Shown in pieces: positions 54,910 to 64,000 of a DNA stretch of 64,000 nt. Origin of the DNA: Pleurostoma richardsiae (taxonomy: Eukaryota > Ascomycota > Sordariomycetes > Calosphaeriales > Pleurostomataceae); assembly GCA_030052745.1 (NCBI GenBank), contig JANBVO010000025.1, positions 186,001-250,000 on the forward strand, written 5' to 3'. Position numbers and translations under genes: made by a program. Numbering within the stretch: the stretch's first letter is position 1; the number at the start of each line of letters is the position of its first letter. The notes beneath the pieces were generated by a model, which did not search any database, had not been told where the DNA came from, and worked only from the letters and a program-made list of their open reading frames with translations.

Positions 54910-57348
54910 GTTGTTGGACTGAAGTTCAAGAAAAAGCCTTTGAGGGGAAGCATGTGAGGGTGAAACCAGGCCTAAGGGAAGAAGGGCGATGACTGAGTTA
55001 TATCGAGAGGCCTTCCTGGGACGCCGTCACAGGAGAGGGTCTCCGAGATGTGCCCTGAGTAACACCACGTAACGGCCAGAATAGTCAGACAAGCAAGGCT
55101 GAGAACGGGCCAAGGCACCACGCATCGTAGAAGACTCCTTCTACATCTGGCGATCCAGGCTCAACGGGCCCATAGAAAGAGAGAAACTTTTCCCGCCGCA
55201 GACCCAATGAGGCCCGGCCGACGCTGGTGAAAGGAGAGATTTATCGGGTCAGTTGCGCCATCCGCGACAGCGTCGGCCGAGGCGACATCAGGAACAACGC
55301 GAGTGGAGCCGACATCGGTCCGCACCAGAAAAAGAAACATATTTAACGAGCATGTCCACGCAAGAGCCTGGAATTGCGTTTGACGCCAGGCACAGGGACA
55401 GCGTTGGGCGCAGGAGCCCCTGGCAGTCAGGAGCTCCCCCGAGAGGTGAGAAAACTCTAGAAGATGGGCCAGCAGGGGCCCAAAGGCCGATCGAAGGGGC
55501 GGGTGCCGGGCCCCCACTGATAACCTGGAAGTCCCGTATTGCTGGAACATGCCAACCACGCCACCGGTCATACCACTGTGACCGCATTGGCGCCGGCCTA
55601 GACCTGGACCCAATCGAGTCAGCCAAACCCGCCACGGTTGGGTTGTCGCGGGAACCACCAACTTACCCAAAGAAGATTCCAGTCGATTGCTAACACGGGG
55701 CTGCGCCCATCACGCATTTCTCTAACTGACACGTGTGACGCGGAAGATGCCTTCCTTGCTTCCCTGCAATACACGTAGGATTGCAGGGCATTGCAGGGCT
55801 GCAGGGGGAGGGAGGACTCCCGGGACCAGGGAGGGAACCCCCAAATTGGCCCCCCACTGACCGAGCCACGCTGCCACGGTGGCACGCCTAGTCTGCTTAT
55901 TCCCGGGCTGAACAGCACTGTGCCACTGATGAGGCTGATGCTTGTCGCCAGACCTTGATGCTCGCCGCTCTTCTGCGTCAGGAGAAAAGCATCATCATCT
56001 CGCAAGGTCACCGGAGGCCTTCCGTCTTTCCGTCCAAGTCGTCGTGCGCCATTACGACTCCTGAGTCTCGACAGACTGCCGCTTCGGGCGTAGCTCCGGA
56101 TGATACACTGCTACACGTGTATGATTGCTGAACAGCTGGCCTCTCGGAATAGCTTCCGCTTCTTCGTTCATGATGGCTAGTCGCTCCGCAGTGGAAACCA
56201 ACACGATGCTAGCCACGTCGAGGCAAATGCGCTCTTGTTCGTGTTGATTCTGTTTCGGATTCGGCGGTGTCAAGCCTCTCCGAAATCAGACGCAGTTCCA
56301 GCATTGCATCAGTCCGCACATCCTGGAGGATAACAAGAGAAAGGACAAGCCCCTGACTCATGTACACCGAAATTCAAGGTTACCTTAGGTAATCTGCCTC
56401 ACTGGGAATTGCCGGGAAGACCTGAAAGGGGGAGATGACATCGAAGGCAAGTGCGATCGATGTCGAGGTTCGAATGCAAATTCGGGTGGCAAGTGCCACG
56501 CACGGGCATTGCTCTCTCTCGGAGAGGAAGGAACGTTGACATGGGAAGATGCGATGCATCCCGTCGTCAGGACGCGCCAAAGTACTGACCTACCTCGGCA
56601 CCCTGAGTACCTGGGACGGGGCGTACGAAACCTCATTGTCGTCCCTTTACTCTCCGTCGTCTCCATCACGGCCTCCTCCGAAAAGCCTACATCTCGTGTT
56701 TCTGTCACAGAAAGCATCGTTAAGCGGCGTTTGCTTTACATCTTCTCCTTCAGCCTCTCATGCAGAAGCTCTCTCCGTTCTCCTGTTAGCACAGCCATTC
56801 GGCCTTTTCGGTTGGTACATCAGCCGCTTTCAGTCCTGAAGCAGTCAGTGTCCGTGATAGATCATTCATACATCCCGCATGAGGCTCCACATCCGTCGGC
56901 CTCCTCTGAAGCGTCGACTCTTGTGTGGCTCCCGAGTCGGCCGTTCAGGAAATGTACACTGGACCGCTCGCTGATATACCCTCCTTCGGACCTAATGAAT
57001 ACCTTCCCGGTCGACGAGAATGACACCCCCCCACTCCCTATCTCAGTATAAACAGGATACGGATAAGGATGCGCAGATTACCAGGGTTGTGCGACCATGT
57101 CGCTGGCCCTCTCCGATCGCCTCGTCGACACGAAGATTTGGCGCACCAGTGCCGGATGGCAAGCTTTTACGATGGCACAGAAGTGTTGTCGACCTGTCAA
57201 GTGACGACCACAGAAGCAAGCCGCCTTTTGCAGGTAGAAAGCGCCATCCCTCTGTTTAGAGGCTAGTTGCTCCAGCACAGGGACCGCCTTGGTTCGTGCG
57301 GAGAGTCCATCCCAGCTCGACCGAAGAGTCCCAGGTCGAGGCCTACCG
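54910..57348. other. Intergenic region, sparse and lower in GC
   Basis: 2.4 kb between the TDT transporter and the hypothetical gene at 57.35 kb. Open frames such as 56509-57051 plus (180 codons) and 55161-55670 minus (169 codons) show no domain and read as Ser/Arg-rich shadows. Its left end is the transporter promoter. Confidence 0.45.
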
Positions 57349-57942
57349 ATGACGATGAATTTCGAGGCACCGGGTACGGGAGAAGTCATGGTTGCTACCC
57401 TCTACAAGCTAGGTATGCTGCTATTCTAGTGCCAGGGCCGGTCTGACCGTCATTGCTACCGTCTACAGTCGAAATAGACACCAGCGATTTCTACATGGGC
57501 GGGCACTCGGCCCGAGATGTCGTGGAGATGTTGATGCATACTTTCACCCACAAGTATTTCATCCAACTAGTCTCCGTTCCCAAGCAATATCCGCCTGAAC
57601 TTCAAGAAAATGTGGCCAAGGCAACGAAACGAGATATGAATATCGCTGGAGTTTTTGAAACCAAGAGTTCCCAGAACGACAGTGATCTAGTTCGTGGGGC
57701 AGAAAAATACGTCTTGCGCCCATTCTCTTCACTTTCAGTCTCAGTGCACAATGACACCAGTCTCTAGACGAACCCACCAGCCACATGCTGTGGCAGCTTA
57801 CTTGAATCCTGACAACACACCTGAAACACAGGAGAGTCGGTTGGAGAGAATTCCTAGAGCTATCAACAAGGGACAAGATCATGAGGGCTCATTAACACTC
57901 TTATATGTTTCCGGGCCTGGCTGCTTCGGAATGGACGCCTAA
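57349..57942 (+). CDS. Hypothetical protein with carrier-domain-like motif (tentative)
   Basis: My model has three exons, 57349-57412, 57469-57689 and 57739-57942, about 162 residues, with introns of 56 and 49 bases (branch GTCTGACCG in the first). Spliced, residues 7-45 read FEAPGTGEVMVATLYKL then VEIDTSDFYMGGHSARDVVE. This is the pattern of an acyl/peptidyl carrier domain: P-x-T-x-x-E, then D-x-F-x-x-GGHS with the phosphopantetheine serine, and further on QLVSVPKQYPPELQENVA like the domain's last helix. The spacing between the first and second motif is about six residues short of the usual, so the similarity could be accidental or a degraded NRPS-like remnant. Downstream sequence is not recognisable. 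Composition is less GC-rich than in neighbours. No database support is available to me. Confidence 0.4.
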
Positions 57943-57957
57943 AAGAGCCGGAGCATC

Positions 57958-58515
57958 ATGGCACTCTCCTCGGGTGATCCCGCCAGTGCGTCTTCAGGAA
58001 CTTGGGTGATTGAATACCTCACACATGTTCGAGTATACAGCGTTCAGGCGAGATCACATTCGAGCAGGTTGCTAGTTCAGAAGGGCATGGACTTAGATCC
58101 CCCCGTCGACGATAGCTCCCGAGCAGCTGATGGCATCCTCAAGGAAGCAAAGAACGCAAGAAGGCAGCCCATGCGCGGGATCGAGCATAGCCCAATCACA
58201 GAAGTAGGCGTTTCTTCGGACCCAGCACAACCTACAAACTCGACAGAGGATAACCGGCCTTCTGTGCCTCAGGGCACGTTGAATATGAGAGATACGTCCC
58301 AATGCCTGCCATGTACTGGACTCAAGACTCGCCTGGTGAGGTCATTTCGACGGCATGGACAGCCGAAGGCGAAGAGGACCACGATACACAACACTGTTCT
58401 TAGCGGTCGGCGAGGTCGATCTGTGACAAGTGTCCAAGTTGAACAGAGCAGGGTGTCCGACTTTAGTCAAAATGACCAGTTAAAGACTTTGGCTCGGCAA
58501 GCCTCCAACTCGTAG
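57958..58515 (+). CDS. Orphan open reading frame, hypothetical
   Basis: An ATG-initiated frame of 185 codons on the plus strand, in the same phase as the third exon of the gene before it and as the frame after it. The peptide is polar, Ser/Gln/Arg-rich, without a recognisable domain or membrane segment. It may be a lineage-specific gene, part of a longer transcript or noise. Confidence 0.25.
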   Translation: MALSSGDPASASSGTWVIEYLTHVRVYSVQARSHSSRLLVQKGMDLDPPVDDSSRAADGILKEAKNARRQPMRGIEHSPITEVGVSSDPAQPTNSTEDNRPSVPQGTLNMRDTSQCLPCTGLKTRLVRSFRRHGQPKAKRTTIHNTVLSGRRGRSVTSVQVEQSRVSDFSQNDQLKTLARQASNS

Positions 58516-58521
58516 GATAGG

Positions 58522-58794
58522 TTGTCTGCTATGGATAGTGGGGATCAGAGGACCGTTGATGAAATTGAACGCAGTCACAAGGAAGTGCTTCCAAAATCTG
58601 ACAGAGAGACTATATCAGAGACTGGGAATCGACCTGAAAAAGTTGAGAAGCCTCAGGGTGAACACGGGTCATATCTCGAGTTTGTCGACTCTTCTGATTC
58701 GGGGAGCTACTATTCAGCGACGTTCGAGGCTGACGAGCGCGATGGCGATATGGGTGAGGGAATTTCGCAGGATCGGGCTGGGGAGGAGGGATGA
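58522..58794 (+). CDS. Orphan open reading frame, hypothetical
   Basis: 90 codons in phase with the frame that ends seven bases upstream. The peptide is acidic and Ser/Glu/Asp-rich (LEFVDSSDSGSYYSATFEAD), without a known domain. It could be a 3' continuation of the preceding frame in a spliced or decayed gene. Confidence 0.22.
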   Translation: MSAMDSGDQRTVDEIERSHKEVLPKSDRETISETGNRPEKVEKPQGEHGSYLEFVDSSDSGSYYSATFEADERDGDMGEGISQDRAGEEG

Positions 58795-59451
58795 AGCCAA
58801 GTTGTCGAGCCCAGTGGCCTCCACGACTAGCTGAGGAAGTCAGGGATACAGGCAATCACCCCGCAAATATGGAAAGATCCCGTAAAGTCGAAGCGAATCA
58901 TCCAAGACTTGGTAAGCCGCCCACTCTGCTAGCGAGAGCGGTGCAACTCAGCGACACTAAGAGCAACCGCTTGAAACAAGCCTGGGCTCAGGTATCGTTT
59001 CGGTATGGGGGGCGAGCTAATATCAGTTAGATTCCTTCTCGAAGACGACAAAACAAGGTGAGGTATGAAGCCTGGGAAAACTGAGGATCCGCATATCCTA
59101 TGCTATAGTGTCCTAGGAATCATGTTTAGAACCATGATCTTACATCCGTACTCGGCTTTCATGTGATTTGCTCAGTCGTTGTGCTCCACAAATCTAAAAC
59201 ATGAGGCCTTAAGGTCAGATTGCAAAACCTCTGCAGCAAGTACGGGGAAGGGATTTGGTGATCGTTCCATCAATAGAACAGTAGTAATTGTTCAAACAGA
59301 TAGTCGCGTTTCGTTGATATCTTGGGGTATCCATTGGCCTGTAGCTCGTGTAAGGCTTTCTCCAGCCCGCTGGAGACATATCGTATCATCATCAATCCTC
59401 ATCATCCACGATTGTTCCACTAGTTTATCCTCCTATGTCCTAACAGCAGAC
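58795..59451. other. Intergenic region
   Basis: 657 bases, relatively AT-rich, with no supported gene. Open frame 59179-59571 plus overlaps the small minus-strand gene next door and is not supported. Confidence 0.45.
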
Positions 59452-59754
59452 CTAAAAGAAGCGCCTGCGGCGATGGCTTCCCCGGCCGTCCGTGCCACGC
59501 ATGCGGCGGGTGCCAGCAGCCTGTTGGACCCAACGTTAGTAAAGCAAGACAGGGCTAGCGGATGGGGTTAGGTTTTGGTCCATCCTCACCTTCTCGCCGG
59601 GGCGACCCGTGAGGGACCCCTTGAGCTTCAGGAACGCACCGCTGATCTTGTCACCGATGCTGGGCTTGCGCTTCTGGTGGTGGACGGGGCGGCTGAAGAG
59701 GCCGCGACGGCGGGTGGTGGTTGTGGTGGTGGTGTGGTGCGTGCGGTGGGCCAT
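59452..59754 (-). CDS. Conserved small basic fungal protein (77 residues)
   Basis: Two exons on the minus strand, 59754-59590 and 59520-59452. The 69-base intron joins GRPGEK to AAGTRRMRGTDGRGSHRRRR. The N-terminus has a His/Thr-rich run (MAHRTHHTTTTTTTRRRGLF), followed by a core with IGDKISGAFLKLKGSLTGRPG and a strongly basic C-terminus. I recall this layout (Thr-rich start, GDKxxGAxLKLKGSLTxRPG, AAGTRRMxGTDGRGSHR) as common in Pezizomycotina, with no assigned function. A canonical TATA box CTATATAA sits at 59868-59875 (minus strand), suggesting strong or inducible expression. Without the second exon the reading frame would run on into a non-conserved tail. Confidence 0.8.
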
Positions 59755-59867
59755 GTTGGGATGCTGTTTGGAGGCTTTGCAGTTTGAAGTTGTTCGGCGA
59801 TCTTATGATGGTTTAATTGGACATGTCCTTCAGAGGGGAGATAGCATACAGAGGAGGCGATGGCTTC

Positions 59868-59875
59868 TTATATAG
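59868..59875 (-). promoter_or_regulatory. TATA box of the small basic protein gene
   Basis: CTATATAA on the minus strand, 114 bases upstream of the start codon at 59754. Confidence 0.6.
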
Positions 59876-61525
59876 ATCTCCCTCTCTCCCAATCCCCCTT
59901 GATCATCCGCCGCTGGGACTTAGCTGCCCAGTGATGCCATTCATGACATCAAAGGCGGCTGATCCTGGTGACACAGCGCCTCGATACCTGTTCGTCCAAG
60001 ACTGCTAATAAGCTGGTCATCGCAGGGGTGAGGAGAGTTGGTGCTGGCTGACAATCCTTGAAACGTGGGCAGCAAAGACAGGTGTGGCTAGAGACGTCAC
60101 TGGCGTGGAAGCGATGTTAGATGATTGGTGGACAACGCACGGTGGGGCTTCCTTCGGTCCAACAGCGTACACTCATTGGCCACAAGGCTGTATGTAGTGC
60201 TGTACCTACACGCACTGTTGTGGCCTCCCTGGTCGGACCCTGAATACCTAGGGTGTGGCTGGGCTATGATGTCATGCCTATCAAGTGTGCTTCACTGGGC
60301 TGAAGAGCTGGATCAACTGCATCACTGGGCGACTTCTATCAGGTCCCGGCTCAAGTGTACTGGATACGTAGTCTCAGGCCGTGGACCGAAGGGCAGGCAA
60401 CCGAGACACCAAGCATATACGCGCGCCCATCCGAGGCGCAATGAACGAAGGTAAGGCGAATCCACGGCGAGAATCTCCCTCTCAGGAGTGCGTACGGAGT
60501 TATTTACGGAATATTAGATAAAAATTACTCGATGTTTCTAATCCCACACGCACGTGCGTCCCCGGAGACAGTACCCGATCGCATGTTCCGCAACGAAACA
60601 TGAGACCACTTGAGTTGCATGAGAGCACAAAACGGGCTGAAAGCAGTCGCAGTGCACAATAACTATCGCTAATAAGCGACGCTTGCCTTGTTCAAGTGCC
60701 GAGGTCTAACACGTTAGCGCAAACCTTAACGTCCCTAAACATCAACATCCATGCGTTCACTGTCCAAATATTGAGGTATAACTTGGCATGGACGACGAGT
60801 CAGAAGCCCCGAATCTCTTACTCGAAGTTTGTTACTCCTTTTGGAATTCCTGTATGACTTCTCTACTGAACCGTTGCCATAGAGGCGGCCGGAACTTTTC
60901 CGCGGAACACTTGCTCTACCTCACCGGCAGTCTCGGTGTATGTCGATGAGTCTGAATGTCATCGAAGAACCGTCCATGGCATCTCATGCTCATCACAGTA
61001 TTGATTTCTCTACTTCGTTTACTTTTCTTTCCCACATTATGCATTTTTCTCCGCTCAATGTCATCTTGCTGCCCTTTCGGCAGACGCTGTGAGGTGAGAC
61101 AATCCCGTCATGGCGGTCCCGTCCGTCATGCGATTTCAATTCGGACACGCCGTCTCCGTCTTCGCCATTGTGGGCGATCTGCCGATTGAAACAAAGAGGA
61201 TGGACGCCAACCTCGGCCGGCACCATCCGGAGGCTAAGACTCGGATGCGAATATTGGGTTCGGCCGGCTTTGGCTAGAGTCGCGGGGGCGCAACACGCTA
61301 CCGATCACTTCGTGGGATCTCCGCTTCTGCTCGAGTCAGTCACGCCGCCATGATACATAGACTCTGGATGTCAATATGCATCGAGTTGCCGTAACGTTGC
61401 AAGTGCCGTTCTGCCCACGCGAGTTCTTAAAACGCCCGTTCACGTCCCCGATCGAGATTCGACCAAGTTGAGCATCCAGATAGTCACCGGCTAGCCGATA
61501 TGATCCAGAGCCAGATGGGAATAAC
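59876..61525. other. Intergenic region
   Basis: About 1.65 kb with the distal promoter of the small protein gene and the promoter of the membrane-protein gene. It is AT-richer near 60.5-60.8 kb. Open frame 60125-60454 plus has no domain. No tRNA, repeats or transposon ends seen. Confidence 0.45.
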
Positions 61526-63343
61526 ATGCTGCTCCCCTCACCAAGGAACGCCTCAACGCCTGAAACACTCGACAATTACGCTGCGGAAGGTCATGCCTTG
61601 CCAGTCGAGGCGTTCACGCTCCTGGTCTTCGGCCTCGTCGTAATAGTATGGCGGGCGTACGTCCGCTTCGTCGCCGTTGGCCTGAGAGGCTTCCAGCTAG
61701 ATGATTACCTGATCTGGCTCGTCGCGGTATGTCTCTATTCCTCGCACTGGTGAGATAGTTTAAGCTTACTGGGATCGAAAACAATGAAGATATTTTATTG
61801 TGTCGAGACTAGCATCGTTTATGCCATGGGGTCTATAGGCCATCGATACAATAACAGCAGCATTAGCCCTCTGGAGCGAGCGATGCTGGATCCGAGCGAC
61901 TACGAGTATCATCAACGGTAGGTTCAATGATCTGAGTGTCTCTCTATGTTTCCGTTGTTAACATGGTACTCAACAAGGCGGGTCGGGTCGAAATTGCTGC
62001 TCGCTTGCTGGCTGGGCTACTGCCTCATCCTGTGGTGCTTAAAGATCGCAGTACTGACGTTTTATCTACGCCTATTGGTATGTATTCATGACGCCGTTTG
62101 ATATATACTGCATGCTGATAAACCTCAGGGCGGCGTCCGTTTCTATCGACGAGCTATCTTCATTGGCTTCGGCCTCATTGCTGCGAGTTTCGTGGCATCG
62201 GTGCTCGATATCCTTCTCAGCTGCAGGCCTCTGCACAGAATGTGGCAGATCAGCCCAGACCCAGGAGGTGAGTTTACCACGACGCTTTAAGCTTGCTCTC
62301 GTGGTAAAGAGATCGAACTAACCATATTTTCCTCCTCATCGCAACAGTTTACTGTCAGCCTGCGTTATCCCCTGCTCTGCTGTTCCCGCTTCTGGGGCTC
62401 AACGTCGGCACGGATTTCTACATTGCCGCCATAGCGATACCCCTTCTCTTTGAGACAGGCATGTCAAAGACGAGGAGAGCCGCTGTCATTGTCCTCTTCG
62501 GCTGCGGCATTTTCGTCCCTCTCTCCGCAGTCGTGCGGACCGTTGGTGCCACTATTGTAGGTCGCTACATCATCTCCCTTTCTTTTCCTGAAATGGAGTG
62601 CACTCTCCTTTTCATCCTCATATGTGACAAGCACCTGACCATCTCTTCTTCTGTAGAACCATGACCCGCGATTAGGGTGCGGCTGGGCTCTCCGTGAGAT
62701 CTTCGTCGCGGTGGTCGTCACCAACGCCGGTATCATTTTCCAGCACAAGGCATGGCGGCCGCCGCGCTCTCTCCAGAGCAGTAGTCCGCAGTGGCCCACT
62801 GGGCGCGGCGGTTGCGCGAACCAGGGTGCCATGCAGTACCCGGGAGGCGGGGGTCTGTTCGGCAGGAAGGGTGACGCGGCGGCGGTCAATCGCTCATGGT
62901 CCGCACCGTCGGCTCACCACGTCTCAGCCACACGGTCAGCAGACACAGAACGCGGATTCCGGGCCAAGCAAGAGGTTGCGCCAGATGAATGCGGCATCAA
63001 GATGCAGACATTGAAATCCCGCGAAGGAGACGCGGCCAGGAGGGTGACATGTGCAGCGGGTCCCGAAGCCGCCCAGCCCGAGGAGAACAGTCAAGACCGG
63101 CATGCGCTGCCACCAGAGGAGGGTGGAGGCGGTGGCATCAGGATGCAAGTGGCCGTACGAGTGTCGTGTGTGGAGGAGCACGAGATCAGGAGGGGCAGGC
63201 CGGGAGCGGTGAGGATGGGCAACTACGCTGCCGTGATGAGGGCGCAGAGCCCCCAGGACGTCGACGAGGCCCGGCGGCCAAGCATGTTGACCGAGGGCGG
63301 CAACTGCGTCTTTGAGGGCGGATACAATCCGTGGTGGTGCTAG
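61526..63343 (+). CDS. PTH11/rhodopsin-domain integral membrane protein
   Basis: Six exons, 61526-61726, 61790-61917, 61978-62077, 62129-62267, 62348-62556 and 62657-63343, about 487 residues. Junctions give IWLVA-IFYCVETS, YHQ-RRVGSKLLLAC, YLRLL-GGVRFYRRAI, SPDPG-VYCQPALS and VGATI-NHDPRLGCGWALREI. Together they restore the fungal rhodopsin-domain layout (PF20684), with seven membrane segments. Marks include GLRGFQLDDYLIWLVA near residue 55 and LLLACWLGYCLILWCLKIAV near 115. Members include PTH11-like receptor candidates, though most are uncharacterised. The C-terminal tail of about 190 residues after the last segment is rich in Gly, Arg and Glu and shows no family match. Either it is a long cytoplasmic tail or one further intron is missed. 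The extracellular side and ligand are unknown. Confidence 0.8.
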
Positions 63344-63574
63344 GAGATCCCATCCCGCCAACGGACCCTGTGTCCGCGCTGGGAGCCGGGCTTGCATCAA
63401 TCAAGAAGATACTCCTGAAATATCCGTGACATGACTGCCGAAGAAGTGTGGATTCGCTCTTAACGATCTAGGTAGATCTAAGTGCCTCAAAACAGGTACG
63501 GAAGAAAGAAATCAAGCGGATGAATCATCGAGACACAGCCGTCTAGTCTACCCTCAATACCCCATCGCTGTCTC
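63344..63574. other. Short convergent intergenic region
   Basis: 231 bases between the membrane-protein gene and the phosphatase, both 3' ends. No gene. Confidence 0.5.
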
Positions 63575-64000
63575 CTACTTCCTCGCCAGATTCGCCTTGA
63601 TCTTCCCCAGGTCCTCCTCCGAGAACCCCAGCTTCCCCGTGACGTAGCCCTCGAACCCGCCGTACTCGGCCTCCAGCCCCTGCAGGAACGCCCTCCAGCA
63701 GGGCTCCTTGAGGCTGGCGAGGTTGTAGAACCCCGGCACCTCGACGTCGTCCCCGACGATGCCGGCGCCGTGCCGCGCGAAGGCCAGCAGCTGCTCGCGC
63801 GCCGGCTCCGTGCCCACCCGCGAGAGGATGTAGTCCAGCGCCACGACGTCCGGATCCTCGCCCGCCAGGGTCATCAGCATGCCGGCCAGCACGCCGGTGC
63901 GGTCACGGCCCGCTTGTGTGGATCATCCCTCTGTTAGCAGCCGCGGGAAAAGGGGGAGGGAAGGGAAAGGATAGGGGGGTTTGCGCAGAAACATACCCGT
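63575..64000 (-). CDS. Tyrosine phosphatase family protein (Tyr_phosphatase3/IphP-like), 5' part outside window
   Basis: Partial. The last exon spans 63912-63575 and an 84-base intron runs 63913-63996; only four bases of the previous exon remain (64000-63997). After splicing the catalytic P-loop reads TAGRDRTGVLAGML, the C-x5-R loop of IphP-type phosphatases (PF13350), lacking only the HC residues outside the window. The remaining 110 residues are helical: DYILSRVGTEPAREQLLAFA, FYNLASLKEPCWRAFLQGL and a C-terminal NLARK. The family dephosphorylates tyrosine or serine residues of proteins, or phosphoinositides; which is unknown here. The stop is TAG at 63575-63577. Confidence 0.85.

Noticed and set aside
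56509-57051. Plus-strand frame of 180 codons upstream of the carrier-like gene
   Set aside because: Ser-rich without a known domain; no plausible splice link to the gene at 57349 was found.
57241-57348. SQLDRR segment in phase with the carrier-like gene, compared with the A10 motif of adenylation domains
   Set aside because: Weak match of six residues without other adenylation motifs upstream, so it is not listed as a domain.

Overview
The window is a gene-dense piece of a filamentous ascomycete nuclear genome, most likely a Sordariomycete (Pezizomycotina). The evidence is short GT..AG introns of about 50-140 bases with CTRAC-type branch sites, GC-rich exons, and a gene set typical of that group: Zn2Cys6 regulator, LaeA-like methyltransferase, NmrA-like protein, Sim4-complex kinetochore subunit, CIA84 and a rhodopsin-domain membrane protein. 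I found no mobile element, virus copy, CRISPR array or rRNA gene. One tRNA gene, tRNA-Cys(GCA), is present.

Layout. 0-6 kb: MATE efflux transporter and a Zn2Cys6 regulator, both on the minus strand. 8-13.2 kb: patatin-like protein and NmrA-like NAD(P)-binding protein, minus. 14.6-17.6 kb: a coiled-coil protein of unknown role convergent with an amino-acid permease. 19.5-24.4 kb: UBR7-type ubiquitin ligase and the replicative helicase subunit MCM2, divergent from a shared promoter that carries an MCB (ACGCGT) element. 25.7-30.8 kb: GH3 beta-glucosidase, a small NTF2-like protein and kinetochore protein Fta4. 31.3-39.3 kb: a calpain-like protease and an ArfGAP-UBA protein, both minus. 40.9-43.1 kb: a DUF985 cupin convergent with a LaeA-like methyltransferase. 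44.9-47.2 kb: tRNA-Cys and a PLP-dependent decarboxylase. 47.3-52.5 kb: a tight housekeeping block for ribosome and mitochondrial biogenesis (UPF0390-type nucleolar protein, CIA84, mitochondrial bS18, IMP3). 53.5-54.9 kb: a malate/C4-dicarboxylate (TDT) transporter. 54.9-61.5 kb: a sparse, lower-GC region holding a possible carrier-protein-like gene, two orphan reading frames and a 77-residue basic protein. 61.5-64 kb: a PTH11/rhodopsin-type membrane protein and the 3' part of a tyrosine phosphatase that runs off the right edge.

Most genes are unrelated housekeeping or transport genes in ordinary fungal order and I see no operon-like pathway. The points most worth a second look are the carrier-like locus at 57.3 kb, the patatin whose nucleophile elbow reads GTGTG instead of GxSxG, microexons of 5, 11 and 17 bases in conserved genes, a uORF split by a probable 5'UTR intron upstream of CIA84, and cell-cycle-type and ribosome-biogenesis-type promoter motifs. 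All exon borders were read by eye from splice signals and family continuity. Residue numbers are approximate.
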